A DNA stretch of 64,000 nt from Plotosus lineatus (GCA_024760905.1 CM045729.1:8363580-8427579), one strand, 5' to 3'. Shown: positions 11,289 through 22,641, numbered from the stretch's first letter. Notes: a model not told the origin generated them from the sequence alone. Numbers and translations: made by a program.

Positions 11289-11340
11289 CATGATTAGGTG
11301 TGTGTTTAAGTGTGTTAAATCAGAAACACTTATACATCAT
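8020..11340. repeat. 3.3-kb 22-bp minisatellite with higher-order structure
   Basis: More than 140 degenerate copies of gtgtgattaggtgtgtgttt + aa fill the intron between exon copies 1 and 2. Variant units (cattgttag, catagttag, gaagtatgattagatg) recur in the same order about 650-660 bp apart (around 9650-9800 and 10300-10450; 9990-10260 and 10650-10930), so blocks of units were duplicated together. Pure (GT)n tracts interrupt it at about 8466-8514 and 9010-9048. Shorter stretches of the same unit flank the other exon copies (11560-11960, 12240-12460, 22580-22700, 22850-22980). Confidence 0.95.
11150..11287. repeat. (GT)n microsatellites at the edge of the minisatellite
   Basis: Two long GT tracts (about 11150-11214 and 11238-11285) are separated by a single minisatellite-like unit containing gcatgattagg. 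They appear to be expansions of the GT-rich part of the 22-bp unit. A third tract lies at about 11849-11890 in the next intron. Confidence 0.92.
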
Positions 11341-11444
11341 ATGCCAAATATTATGAAGTGCAAGTATGTGGCTTCTGTTTTATGAGGTGCATCATAATAA
11401 TGTACATCAGACTGTAAACACTCTTTTACTGAAGATTTCTATAC

Positions 11445-11531
11445 CTTTCCCTTTCTTCAGCGCCTTTAAAGTAAACAGCTGTCTCCATGGAGCGAGAACT
11501 GGATCTCATGTCACTGCGTCCAGGCTGAGCT
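11445..11531 (-). CDS. Tandem 87-nt exon, copy 2
   Basis: Acceptor ggataaacag, donor gaaag|gtatag. It encodes AQPGRSDMRSSSRSMETA then VYFKGAEERE. The first base is A instead of G, which still restores arginine (AG|A). Both splice sites are usable. It is separated from copy 1 by the 3.46-kb minisatellite intron. Confidence 0.75.
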
Positions 11532-11841
11532 CTGTTTATCCTGCTGGTTTAAGAAGAAAAGTGTGTTAAAGTATCTGTTTAAATATGATTAAGTGTGTGT
11601 GAAAGTGTGATTATTTGTGTGTGTTTAAGCATCATGGGGTGTGTGTTTAAGCGTCATTAGGTGTGTGTTTCAGTGTGATTAGGTGTGTGTGTGTGTATGT
11701 GCATGATTAGGTGTGTTATTGAATGTGAATACCTATGTGTATAAATGTGATTAGCTGTGTGTTTGTGTGATTATTTGTATGTTTAAATGTGATTAGGTGT
11801 GTGTGAAAGTGTGATTATTTGTGTGTGTGTTTAAGCATCAT

Positions 11842-11897
<56 letters not shown>

Positions 11898-12123
11898 TAT
11901 ATGTGCATGATTTGGTGTGTGTTTAAGTGTGATTAGATGTGTGATTGAATGTGAATATGTATTTAAATGTGTTTAGCTGTGTGTTTAAGTGTGTTAAATC
12001 AGAACCAGTTATATATCGTATGCCAAATATTATCAAGCCCATGTATGTGGCTTCTGTTTTATAAGGTGCATCAGAGTAATGAACACCAGACTGTAAACAC
12101 TCTTTTACTAATGATTTGTATAC

Positions 12124-12210
12124 CTTTCCTTCTCGCCAGTGCGTTTAAAGTTAACAGCTGTCTCCATGGAGCGAGAACTGGATCTCATGTCAATGCGCCC
12201 AGGCTGAGAC
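12124..12210 (-). CDS. Tandem 87-nt exon, copy 3
   Basis: Acceptor ggataaacag, donor gaaag|gtatac. It encodes SQPGRIDMRSSSRSMETA then VNFKRTGEKE. The intron to copy 2 is 592 bp. About 110 bases downstream of the donor side (12000-12110 on plus) also match the flanks of copies 2 and 4, so the duplicated unit is larger than the exon. Confidence 0.75.
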
Positions 12211-12460
12211 CTGTTTATCCTTCTAGTTTAAGGAGAAAAGTATGTTAAATCTGTTTAAATGTGATTAGGTGTGTGTGAAAGTGTGCATATTTGTGTGTGT
12301 ATTTAAGCGTCATTAGGTGTGTGTTTCGTGTGATCAGATGTGTGTGTATATGTGTGATTGAATGTGAATATATATGTGTTTAAATGTAAGTAGCTGTGTG
12401 TTTAAGTGTGATTATTTGTGTCTGTGTTTAAATGCGATTAGGTGTGTGTGAAAGTGATTA

Positions 12461-13240
12461 CTGTATTCGACGTAATAAGCGTCCTGCCCCAATAAGCCCC
12501 CACCCCAGTGTTTTCGATCTTACGTCTAATAACCGCCGATGTGTACTGGGAGCAAAATGGTAGATCAAACTTACCAATTTTATTCGACCAGTCTCTGTAA
12601 CGGTAAAATGAGGCATTCACTTTTTGTAAAATAGAGTTTACATGGTATTTCAAGACCTCCTGCCACTGGGGAATGTCTATAATGTTCATCAGTAACAACA
12701 CATTTGATTGTTCCGCCGGTGCTTTAAAAAAACAGGAAAATATTTTGCTGTGTTCTCTTGGTAAATGTCCAACAACCGATGAACCATTAGAAACTGCTAC
12801 AGCAAAACTATGGGATGCTCTGAATGAATGGAGCGATGAGCCACATATGGACTTATCAGAAAGTGATGACGAGGATTTTTCACCCGATTCTCCTGCTCAC
12901 TAACTTCATAAATTTAAAGACGTTCCTGGCCATGTTGACATTCATGTTGATTGGTTCAATTTTACATGGGGGGAAATATTTAAAGAAACAGCACCGGGAG
13001 GGAAAATTAAAGGGTCTTTTTTTTTTTTAATTATGCTGTTTTCTGTTTATTTTCAGCTGTCATGTAAGTAATTTAGTTGATACCCCAAAATTAATAATAC
13101 AAATACCAGTAAAATTCTTTTATTGTTCTGTTATTATTCATATTTTCTACCTCTGTGGTAATAAGCACTCATTCCACTATCATTTTAATAAGTGCCCACA
13201 CACTCTAATTTTTTAAGCGCCCTGGGCACTTATCACATCG
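12461..13240. mobile_element. Degenerate TIR DNA transposon remnant
   Basis: The left end (cgacgtaataagcgtcctg, about 12469) and right end (reverse complement cgatgtgataagtgcccag, about 13232) are imperfect inverted repeats, and internal copies of aataagcgccc-type motifs lie beside each end. A frame at 12673-12903 ends in an acidic SDDEDFSPDS tail of the kind seen at transposase C-termini. Neither class nor target-site duplication could be fixed. Confidence 0.6.
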
Positions 13241-13246
13241 ACGGAT

Positions 13247-13700
13247 GTGATCACAACGAAACTGAGCAGTGCCCTTGTGTTATCAGACCTTCAACAGAAA
13301 TTCAGGGAATCCTTTGTGAGTGTGGCAAAGGAAGCATTGAATGAAGTCATACAGGAAGTTATTGCCCCCCTCAAGCGGGAGATTCAGGATTTGAGAGATG
13401 TGCTCCAACTCAAGACAGATGAATTTGTGCAATACAGTTGCAGGAATTCTAAGAGAATAACTGGTATTAAGAAGCCAGACTGGGGTAATGAGGAGGAGAA
13501 TATCGATCAGGTTGTCACAGATCTGTTGAAGGTTGTGCACTTGGATATTTCTCCATCCGCCATTCCTGATGTCACAGAGTGGGAAAGCAACAGCGAGGAC
13601 AGAACAGGAGTGTTGTGGTGAAATCTGTGAGCTACTATGATCGGAATAAAGTAGTAAAGAACAAGTCTAAACTAAAAGGCAACAAAGATGGGATTTACTA
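13247..13700 (+). pseudogene. LINE ORF1-like (coiled-coil / RNA-binding) remnant
   Basis: The frame 13247-13621 has a helical N-terminus (LQQKFRESFVSVAKEALNEV…LKREIQDLRDVLQ). It is followed by EFVQYSCRNSKRITGIKKP and EENIDQVVTDLL, the pattern of non-LTR retrotransposon ORF1 proteins (QYSRRN…IxGIP, EExTD). After a frame change, SYYDRNKVVKNKSKLKG continues the motif to 13675. No RT follows. The element is 3'-truncated or cut by the next insertion. Confidence 0.65.
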
Positions 13701-13985
13701 ATCCTTCTCAAAAAATTAGCATATTGTGATAAAGTTCATTATTTTCTGTAATGTATTGATAAAAATTAAACTTTCATATATTTTAGATTCATTGCACACC
13801 AACTGAAATATTTCAGGTCTTTTATTGTTTTAATACTGATGATTTTGGCATACAGCTCATGAAAACCCAAAATTCCTATCTCAAAAAATTTTTAATTTTA
13901 AATAATTTCACACACACAAATATTCTAAACATTAACTTAGGTTCTGTACTCGAATAATGATTGAAAAAGACTTTAATACTAGAGT
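13700..13985. mobile_element. Tc1/mariner-type non-autonomous repeat
   Basis: The sequence ctcaaaaaattagcatattg near 13708 and its partial return (ctcaaaaaatttttaat, about 13880), with tttggcatacagctcatgaa between, match a repeat I know to be common in fish genomes. No transposase remains. The boundaries are approximate. Confidence 0.55.
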
Positions 13986-14593
13986 GCTTTCAGATGATTA
14001 TTTCTCTTCAGGCACTTCAGAGGAAATAAACCAGTTTCGTAGGAAACTAGTGTTTTCTAAATAATACTCACCTCTGTTCTTATTATCATAGAACATTGAA
14101 ACACACCTGTCACTGAATTATCTCAAAGCTCTTATTATCCTCTCTGTGCTCCCTCTTTGCCTTCATACGTTAGACTATATCCATATAGCGCCTCTATACC
14201 TCTCTTGGAATCCCCACAAGAGGTTGCGTGATCATGCTATATTGGGACGATGCTAACAGGGAAATGTCATGCACATACCAACACAATACAGGGAGGGAAG
14301 CTAAACACTAGTTTCCTACGAAAAGGCTTTATTTTACCCTTAAACTCACCTTTGTTCGTATTATCATAGAACAGACTCAAACAGGAATCAAGTAGGGTGG
14401 GTACTCACCTCACTAAGGCTAAAAACTGGAAGGCTCAGCACAGATCCAGTAAAAAGAGCAACCCTACCTAAATTCTCCCTACTGTTCAGCACAGGAGGGA
14501 TGCCTATGTACAGGCTATTTACAAAATAACCCAATATAGGCAAAGCTGGCAGCCTCATATTAGCTATAGGGGAGGAAACCTACCCTACTATGC

Positions 14594-15387
14594 TCAGTCA
14601 AGTTGCTGCGAACCTGGTTCTACGAGAGCACCTGCCACTGACAACGGACTGAGAGAAAATGAGTCCGCATGAACCGCCAACGAGTGGAGATAAAAGTTTG
14701 TAGTCTGACATAACCAGGAACAGGCCGTCATGATATCCTCAGTAGAAACATGACTGGCCTTTGCTAGACTAAATGCCAAAAGCCGGATTTGATGGGAATG
14801 AATCCGTAATTCAGGATGGACCGACGGATCTAGAGCTTGAAAGGCCTCCTTGATGGTGTACTTTATAAACTTAGCAAAACCATCCCAAATAATCTGGTGT
14901 CAGAATGAGAAGAAAGGGGAAGAAAAAGCTTCACCCTGCCCTGAGAAACCGATGCAGGCAATGTACGATCCAGGTAGAACCAAATAGCGTAAACAGGACA
15001 CAACTTGTAGTCCAGAGACTCATGGCCAGCAAAATCCTTCAAGGATTTAACCACAACAGGCTCAGGCACCAGGTTGGGCCGCTGAGTCTTAGCCATCAAC
15101 TGAGGATCTAGATAAAACCGGATCAACGACCAGTCCCTAGCAGGACGGAAGTAACTCTGATCACGATGAAGAGCACAAAGCTCACTACGGCACTTACCAG
15201 TAGCTAACGCAACTAACAGAGCCATCCTGTACGTGAGAAGTTCTTTAAAACAAGACCCCATAGGCTGAAAAGGAGGATGAACCAAACTATGCAAAACCAG
15301 CCCTAAATTCCACTGAGTAACAGGTTTGCGCACCACAGGGTGCAAATTAGCCACCCCTTTGAAGAACCGGGTTAAACCCCCCGACAA
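14594..15387 (-). pseudogene. DIRS tyrosine recombinase
   Basis: The first frame (15387-14863) includes LTRFFKGVANLHPVVRKP, the N-terminal SAM-like part, and ALATGKCRSELCALH with the box-A arginine. The C-terminal part lies in another frame (14779-14594: AFSLAKASHVSTEDIM, then NFYLHSLAVHADSFSL), which corresponds to the region carrying the catalytic tyrosine. The two parts are separated by stops around 14785-14862. DIRS elements use this enzyme, rather than a DDE integrase, to insert their DNA. Confidence 0.75.
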
Positions 15388-15741
15388 CCCAGGCTGAGAC
15401 AGGAGGTTCAGAACCAGAGGGAGCTGAATTGGATGAGCTACTGACAGTTCCAGAAGGTCCGCAAACCACGACTAGCGAGGCCACAGAGGAGCTATGAGAA
15501 GCAGGCGTGCCTGCTCTGACCGTACTTTGGACAGAACAGCCCAAAGTAACTGGGTCGGAGGAAAGGCATACAACAGGAGCAATTGAGACCAACTCATCGA
15601 CAGAGCATCCACAGGGAATGCCTGAGTGTCCGGAAATGGACTGACAAACAGAAGACACTGCTTGTTGATAAAAGTCGCAAACAGATCCACATGGAAGCCT
15701 CCCAGCATGGAAAACAGGTGTAGAAACACCGACCTGTTGAG

Positions 15742-16192
15742 TTACCACTCCGTGGCAAGAGGTCGGGAGCGAGACAGAGCATCTGCAAGAAAATTCCATT
15801 TGGACGAAATGTGACGGACCTGTAGAGTGATGGAGTGATCGTGACAAAACCTCAGAATCTGCCAAATGAGACTGCAAAGGTTCGTTGAGTGAGTGCCCCC
15901 TTGACGGCAAATGTAAGACACAACTATGGAATTGTTGCGAAGCAGGAGGACAACCTGACCCTGAAGGAGCGGACAAAAATGCCTGATGCTCATTAGAACA
16001 GTATTATCTTCCAGGACATTGATGTGCAAGGTCTGGTAGGTAGGTGACCAAGAGCCTTAAATGTGATCGTTTCCAAGTACAGCCCCCCAACTCTCCAAGG
16101 ATGCATCCGTCATGAGATACAGGGAGGGAAAGGGAAGCGACAGGGGACAACCCGTGATCAACCAAGTTTCCTGACCCCAAGGATGAAGGCAC
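15742..16192 (-). pseudogene. DIRS RNase H domain
   Basis: Fragments in two frames: SLYLMTDASLESWGAVLG (about 16130-16080) with the first RNase H aspartate, then NNSIVVSYICRQGGTHS and RHISSKWNFLADALSR (15940-15775), typical of DIRS/gypsy-type RNase H. Frame change near 16060. Confidence 0.75.
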
Positions 16193-16559
16193 TGATGAAA
16201 GTCGTCATCCAAGAGAAGAGAGTGGTCTACGGAGTCTCGAAGGGGATGCCAATGAGACAGGAGCCATATCTGAAAAGGATGCAAATGCAGACGACCCAGA
16301 ACGAGGAAGTCCGCAAGCCTGTTCAGCAGACCGAGCACAGATAGCAGGGTCCGAGCGGAACAGGAATGCATCCCCAAGAGATGAGGAACAGCCACCAGAG
16401 CCTTGGAGACATTGTGACGAGCGGTAGCTACCAGATTTAGATGGCTGCGACAAAGAACCCTGAGATACTCGAACTCCTGAGAAGGTATGAGATTGGACTT
16501 CTTCAGGTTGAGTATTCACCTGAGGCCTTCGAGGAATGGAAGAACCCACTGCACCTGAT

Positions 16560-17229
16560 CGAGGAGGCACTGACGATCTTGGTACAAGAGGATCCAGTTG
16601 TCTAAGTAGACGTGAAGACAAACGCCGAGACCTCAAAGATGAGCGGCAACTTTCTCCACGATTCGTTTGAAGATGAGAGGAGCAGTGCATAGTCTGAAAG
16701 GGAGCACGATGCACTGGTAGACCTCCCTGATGGACCAAGCGATGCGCAGGAAGGGCAGAGCGCTTGAGTGAAGAGAACTGTGGAGATAAGCGTCTTTGAG
16801 GTCAAGGGACACCGCCCAATTTCGTGGAAGGATGCTTCCCACCACTTTCCGGACGGTCTTCATGTGGATATGATGACACTCCACATATTTGTCCGGACGT
16901 TTTACATTCGTAATGAGACGGAGGCCTCTGTCCCACTTCGGAATGAGAAACATGTTGGAGAAAAACACCAGTCGAGAAAGTTCCGATGGAGGAACGAGCT
17001 CGAGGGCATTTTTCGCCAGCATCTCCTGAATCTTGGCGTACAACGCCTCCTGTTGGACAGGAAATGAAGGACGCCGAAACGGTTGAACTGATCTGGTCAG
17101 AGGCGGAGGGGTGATAAAGGGCAAAATGTACCCGTTTCTTACCCACGACCGAACCTCATCACCTCCCACACCAAGGCAAAATGCCTGAGCTGGCCCCCTA
17201 CAGGCAGGGACTTCAACGGGGGGAGTCAA
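16560..17229 (-). pseudogene. DIRS reverse transcriptase
   Basis: The frame 17229-16633 carries RSWVRNGYILPFITPPP, SNMFLIPKWDRGLRLI (fingers) and WAVSLDLKDAYLHSSLH (motif A). A TGA at 16635-16633 stops it. In the same frame just beyond lies HVYLDNWILL (about 16615-16590), where the active-site YLDD has become YLDN. Both changes would abolish activity. Confidence 0.85.
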
Positions 17230-17532
17230 GTAGGTTTTCGTAGCTCCACCTGGGGAAAAACCTGAGTCACAGGCTTAGGTTTTGTAGATCCATGGCCCCG
17301 GCCGTGACCACGAGCTCTGCCCCTAGACGAACCACAAGCAGGAGCGGAGGATGTCCTCATCACAGAGGGAACACATGAAGGGACATGCTGAGGAGGTTTG
17401 GACTTGGGATCCTGGGAAGATCACAACAGAGTAGAATATAACAACTCCATCGAAGAAGGAGCCTGCTGGCGCAGCTGTTGAAGGAAATTGCTAGGAAAGA
17501 GGGAGTTCCCAAATCTTGTCGGTGAAGGAGAT

Positions 17533-18839
17533 TCATGATGATAGAAGCAGTGTCCGAGAGAGCATGAGACAAAGAACGTCCATACGGCTGACTAAGTCCC
17601 CTGTGATCGGATCCCAGGAGGCCCCCTGCATCTGGACAAAAGTGGCCAGGAGGACCTCCGTGGAGGAAAGTCTTTCCGAGGTAGAGTGAGCAAAAGCTAA
17701 AGGAAGAGGAACAGACTTCACAGGCTTGTCACAGAGTAACTTAGCATCCTGTTCATGAAGGACAGTCGGTTCCACGGTCCACAAACGGGTGTGGCAGTCG
17801 AATGAACCGGCTCGAGAAGCTCGAAAGAACTTCCCTGATGGAATGTTCAGGCTGCCGGCCTGCTGAGCTAGACGCGCATCCAGAGGGTCCAAAATACAAT
17901 GGTGTAAGTCAGGCCGGTGAGGGAGCGATATAAGTTGAGCGCGCGCGTCCGGGGTAACTAATGACCTATGGACAAGCGAACCTTTGCTGGTTGAGGAGAC
18001 TGACATTTGGCCGCAGGTAGAGTCACGTACACCAAGTCCCTCACTCGACGCCATGAAGAGGACGAAGACACGTCCGTATCAAGGAACTGCGATACGGGAG
18101 TGTGATCATCTGAAGAGAACCCCACTGCCTCCTCATCAAATCCAGCCTGGAATGAAGTCAATGGTCGATGAGCAGGTGAACGATCAGTTGAGCATGGAGT
18201 TGAGTGACCCAGATGCTCCAGTGGCCAATCAAAGGGGTGAAGGTCCGGTGGTTTGCAGGTCGGAAGACCTTGCGAAACCTGGACCGTGACCGTAGGTTCG
18301 GCGGGGACACCTCCCCAACCCGGGTCGGGAACCTCCGATGTCGCCATAGGCTGGGCCTGCTGTATCTCTAAGCGCTGACGGCGGATAAGAGGTGGTGAAC
18401 GAAGTTCACACCCCGCACTTTGTGCCCTCTTTACTGGCATAGAGGCAGAACTTTCCGGCGCAGAGGGAATGACTACGGGGTTGGAGGTTTGAGGACATGG
18501 GTCGGCCTTAGCACTCCCATGAACCTGTGCCCCCGTGGACTCCCGATATGACCGCCCCTCGAAGGAGGCGGGTGCCGGGCGCCCAGCCAGGTCCCTGACG
18601 GTGGAGACCCCCGAGGTCTCAGTGGTCGTCTGGCCGGGTAGGGAGGCGGCCACTGGACGCTCTACCCACCGAGCAAGTGCTGCCAACATGAGATCAGTTC
18701 GTCTAGGTGTGTCACCGGTTACCCAAGCCGGAAGGCTAGTAGATAGCACTCTTGTTGATGAGACATGTGCTACACCCCTAGTCGGAGGTAAGACAAACCA
18801 ATCTCGTGTCGTAGCCATAAACTGGCTCGCACAGAGCAA
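17533..18839 (-). pseudogene. DIRS gag-like region
   Basis: Frames 18839-17958 (293 codons) and 18054-17533 (173 codons) lie upstream of the RT. They are Pro/Ser/Arg-rich and lack a recognisable domain. Their position and overlap match the ORF1 (gag-like) region of DIRS elements, which is poorly conserved. The assignment is by position only. Confidence 0.5.
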
Positions 18840-19373
18840 GCCAGTTGACTACCACTGTCCATTGAGTAGGGGGATCATGCATGTAGTCTGATGAACGATC
18901 GCGACGACGTAAGGAATTAGAACTACCCCCCCGAGAAGTATCAACGAGGCCGAAAGTCCTATTGGACTGAGGTCACGAGTCAGACGGAGAGATATGCAAC
19001 CTGGGACGCGGAAGTGACGAGATTGAGCCCTATCGTTTGTGCTTTGAGAAAAGGCAGAAAACGACGAGCCGTTGCGGGAGGCCATGTCAACCTAGATATG
19101 TATCAACAGGTAAACAATGACCAAGTGCCAAAATGGCGTGGATGGTAAACAAGGGCAATCTCGGAAAACCAGGTCGCGCAGTGCTAGTTTAGTCAGACTG
19201 AAACTTTGTAGCATGTCCAACTAAACTAAGCAAACACTAGCATTTAGAAATTTTCTAATTGAGTAGTAAAACTTAGAATCGCCATATAAAACACTAAGCA
19301 AAACAGGCGAGTCAACACTCACGCTGACTTAGCCTGTCAGAACAAAGTCCAAAAAAGGACCACAATAACGTTT

Positions 19374-22212
19374 TCAACCGATATCACTGATAAGTTGTGT
19401 CGGGAAGTTGTTTGAAAGAGTAGCATTCAAACATGTGTATAATTTCTTTGTGTCAAATGATTTGCTATATAAATATCAATGTGGGTTTTGGAGAGGCCAT
19501 TCTACTGTACAACAACTTGTTGAGATTTATAACCAAATCTGTGTTTCACTAGATAATAAAAAATACTATTGTATGGTATTTTGTGATGTATGCAAGGCCT
19601 TTGATAGAGTTTGGCATAGAGAGTTTATGCATAAATTATAGAATTATGGAGTATGAGGAAAGCTGCTTAATTGGTTTAATAGTTATGTAAGTGATCGTGG
19701 TCAATCATTTTTTGTTAATGGCTCATTATCCAAGCCTTTAGTTCTGAAAGCGGGAGTTCCCCAGGGGTCAGTTTTAGGTCCTTTCCTTTTTGTTGTTTAC
19801 GTTAATGAAGTATCAGATATACTATATTGTATAACTCATCTATTTGCTGATGACACTTCACTGGGAACATTTTCCAAAGCTAAGCAATTAAAGGAATCAA
19901 TTATGAATGAAAATTTCACACTTTTATGTAAATGGGCGAATGATTGGTTAATTTCGTATAACCCTGAGAAAACTGAAGCTATGATGTTCACAATGAAACA
20001 CAACCAAAACATTGAATTAAAATTCGATCATTGTCAAGTAAAGATTGTTCATTTTCATAAACATTTGGGTTTAACCTTCTTGTCTGATGGGAGTTGGCAT
20101 CATCACATTGAAAATATTGTTAAAAAGACTTCAAAAATGATTGGATCATTTCGAAAATTAAAGTTTCTGAGTATCAAAGCTACTTTATCGAAAATATATA
20201 CAGTATTTATAAGACCACATTTAGAGTATGCATGTGAGGTTTGGGATGGGTGTTCTATTGAACAAGCCAATACATTTGAAAAATTACAACTCGAAGTGGC
20301 TCGTATTGTTACTGGTCTACCAAGATATGCTTCTTTAAATTCACTATATTTTGAAACTGGTTGGAACTTGCTTTCAGAAAGAAGAATTCGTAAATTAGTG
20401 TTATTTTACAAGCTTCATACTGGCACTGCGCCACATTTTCTTTATGATCTACTTCCTCCTGAAGTGGGATCCTGAACCGTCTATGAATTAAGAAACTGTG
20501 ATAATTACAGTCAGCCCAATACAAGACTAAAATATTCGTCCAACTCATTTTACACATCAACTGTTAAAATGTGGAATAATATACCTTTAGCTACTAGAAA
20601 TTATGACTCTGTTGTTTCATTCAAGTCTGCTATTCATGTAAAGAAAGCATGTGCACCCGTGTATTTTTCTTATGGATAAAAGAAATTAAATATTTTACAT
20701 AGAAGACACATGACAGGGTGCCGAGAGAAGAACTGTGGTATTGCATGAGGAAGTCTGGAGTGGCAGAGAAGTATGTTAGAGTGGTGCAGGACATGTATGA
20801 GAGATGTAAGACAGTGGTGAGGTGTGCTGTCAGTTTGACAGAAGAGTTCAAGGTGGAGGTGGGACTGCATCAAGGGTCAGCTCTCAGCCCCTTCTTGTTT
20901 GCTATGGTGATGGACAGGCTGACAGACGCGGTTAGGCAAGATTCCCCATGGAGTATGATGTTTGCAGATGACATTGTGATCTGTAGTGAGAGCAGGAAAG
21001 AGCAGGAAAATCTAGCGAGGTGGAGGTATGCCCTGGAAAGGAGGGGAATGAAGATTAGCCTCAGTAAGACAGAATACATGTGCATGAATGACAAGGACCC
21101 AAGAGGAACAGTGAGGTTACAGGGAGCAGACATAAGAAAGGTGGAGGATTTTAAGTACTTAGGCTCAACAATCCAGAGCAATGGAGAGTGTGGAAAAGAG
21201 GTGAAGAAGCGTGTGCAGGCAGGTTGGAATGGTTGGAGAAAAGTGTCCGGTGTGATGTGTGATAGGAGGGTATCGGCAAGAATGAAAGGAAAAGTGTACA
21301 AGACGGTGTTGAGGCCAACGATGTTGTATGGTTTAGAAACGGTGGCCCTGGGGAAAAGACAGGAGGCAGAGCTGGAGGTAGCAGAGATGAAAATGTTGAG
21401 GTTCTCTTTGGGAGCAACGAGGATGGATAGGATTAGCAATGAGCACATCAGAGGGACAGCACATGTAAGATTTTTTGGAGACAAAGTCAGAGAGGCTAGA
21501 TTGAGATCGTTTGGACATGTACAGAGGAGGGATAGTGAGTATATTGGTAATAGGATGCTGAGGCTGGAACTACCAGGTCGAAGGCCTAGAGAAAGACCAA
21601 AGAGACGATTCATGGATGTGGTGAAGGAGGACATGAAGGTCATTGGTGTAAGAGAAGAAGATGCAAAGGATAGGGTGAGATGGAGGCAGGTGATTCGCTG
21701 TGGCGACCCCTGAAGGGAAAAGCCGAAAGGAAAAGAAGAAGACATAGAAGACACATGTCCGGTTAAGACACATGTCCTTAATTATGATTTATTTAGAATC
21801 CATGTAAAAAAATGATGCACGCTGTTAGTGCGGTGACAACTGTGAAAATTCCTTTCACTATTTTCTTGAATGTCCTTTGTATATTACTCAAAGAAATCAT
21901 ATGCTGAAAACTTTAGAAAATATTGTTCAACTCAGAGTACAAGTGGATGTCAATCTTATCTTGAACGGCAATGCAGGTCTCTTTCTCTCTCTCGGTGAAA
22001 ATCAGAATGTTTTTAAATCTGTACAAACATATATCTCTAACACTAAACGATTTCTTTAACTCTGCTTGTACATATCTCTACCCTTTGTCTGTCTCTTGCT
22101 GAACATTGTTGTAATATAATTTCTGTAACTATCCAGGCGAGGGCTTCTTTATGTTGGATAACGTGTGCCTAATCCTTTTCTTGACTGAATAAAATATGTT
22201 TCAATCAATCAC
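19374..22212 (+). mobile_element. 5'-truncated LINE (jockey/CR1-like), split by an RTE copy
   Basis: The RT starts inside QPISLISCVGKLFERV (19374), continues with CGFWRGHSTVQQL and FCDVCKAFDRVWH (motif A, about 19595), GVPQGSVLGPFLF (about 19755) and LFADDTSLG (about 19845), then the thumb (ISYNPEKTEAM, HLGLTF, HLEYACEVWD). The frame is interrupted at 20697 by an RTE insertion and resumes after 21757 with the C-terminal cysteine region (FLECPLYITQRN) to a stop near 22059. The 3' end is aataaaatatgtttcaatcaatc. A stop near 19641 and frame breaks show that it is dead. Confidence 0.85.
20713..21741 (+). mobile_element. RTE-clade LINE, 5'-truncated copy with 16-bp TSD
   Basis: The same family as 232-3056. 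It begins within RT motif A (RVPREELWYCMRKSG) and ends with the shared 3' end tgtggcgacccctgaaggga. The exact 16-bp duplication acatagaagacacatg (20697-20712 and 21742-21757) proves a target-primed insertion into the host LINE. The remaining 331 codons (20718-21713) are uninterrupted, with MMFADDIVI intact and no stop, so the copy is fairly young. Confidence 0.95.
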
Positions 22213-22444
22213 GTCAAATTATGCTATTTGTATGTGTGTTTAAGCGTACTAAGGTGTGTTTAAGCGTCATCAGGTGTATGTGTATGTGCATTATTAGATA
22301 TGAGTTTAAGTATGTTAAATCAGAACCAGTTATATATCGTATGCCAAATATTATCAAGCCCATGTACGTGGCTTCTGTTTTATAAGGTGCATCAGAATAA
22401 TGTACATCAGACTATAAACACTCTTTTACTGATGATTTGTATAC

Positions 22445-22531
22445 CTTTCCTTCTCGTCGGTGTGTTTAAAGTTAACAACTGTCTCCATGGAGCGAGAACT
22501 GGACATCATGTCACTGCACCCAGGCTGAGGC
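22445..22531 (-). CDS. Tandem 87-nt exon, copy 4
   Basis: Acceptor ggattaacag, donor gaaag|gtatac. It encodes PQPGCSDMMSSSRSMETV then VNFKHTDEKE. It is separated from copy 3 by 10.2 kb made almost wholly of mobile elements. Flanks from 22315 to 22440 match those of copies 2 and 3 closely. Confidence 0.75.
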
Positions 22532-22589
22532 CTGTTAATCCTGCTAGTTTAAGGAGAAAAGTATGTTAAAGGGTTTGTTTAAGTGTGAT

Positions 22590-22593
<4 letters not shown>

Positions 22594-22638
<45 letters not shown>
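22594..22638. repeat. (GT)n microsatellite
   Basis: Pure GT tract within a short stretch of the 22-bp minisatellite between exon copies 4 and 5. Confidence 0.9.

Positions 22639-22641
<3 letters not shown>

Larger units (their letters stand above)
14030..19370 (-). mobile_element. DIRS1-like tyrosine-recombinase retrotransposon, degraded
   Basis: Reading the minus strand, gag-like frames (18839-17533), a DIRS-type reverse transcriptase (17229-16560), RNase H (16190-15742) and a tyrosine recombinase (15387-14594) follow in the order expected for DIRS1 elements. At the left end an 18-bp inverted repeat (cgtaggaaactagtgttt, about 14037; reverse complement about 14306) is accompanied by two copies of attatcatagaaca (about 14083 and 14359). 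This fits the split/inverted terminal repeats of DIRS elements. Numerous frameshifts and stops inactivate it. The right end is cut or overlapped by the LINE at 19374. Confidence 0.85.

Noticed and set aside
8020..11340. CRISPR-like or regulatory array
   Set aside because: Units are directly adjacent with no unique spacers; it is a minisatellite in a eukaryotic intron.
11366..11569. Plus-strand frames across the exon copies (11366-11569, 11967-12248, 22300-22569)
   Set aside because: They are similar to each other only because the DNA is duplicated. Splice sites, phase continuity with the B-box exon and module conservation all point to the minus strand.
12438..12701. Minus-strand frame DIPQWQEVLKYHVNSILQK as a separate gene
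   Set aside because: It lies within the inverted-repeat-bounded remnant at 12461-13240 and has no recognised domain.
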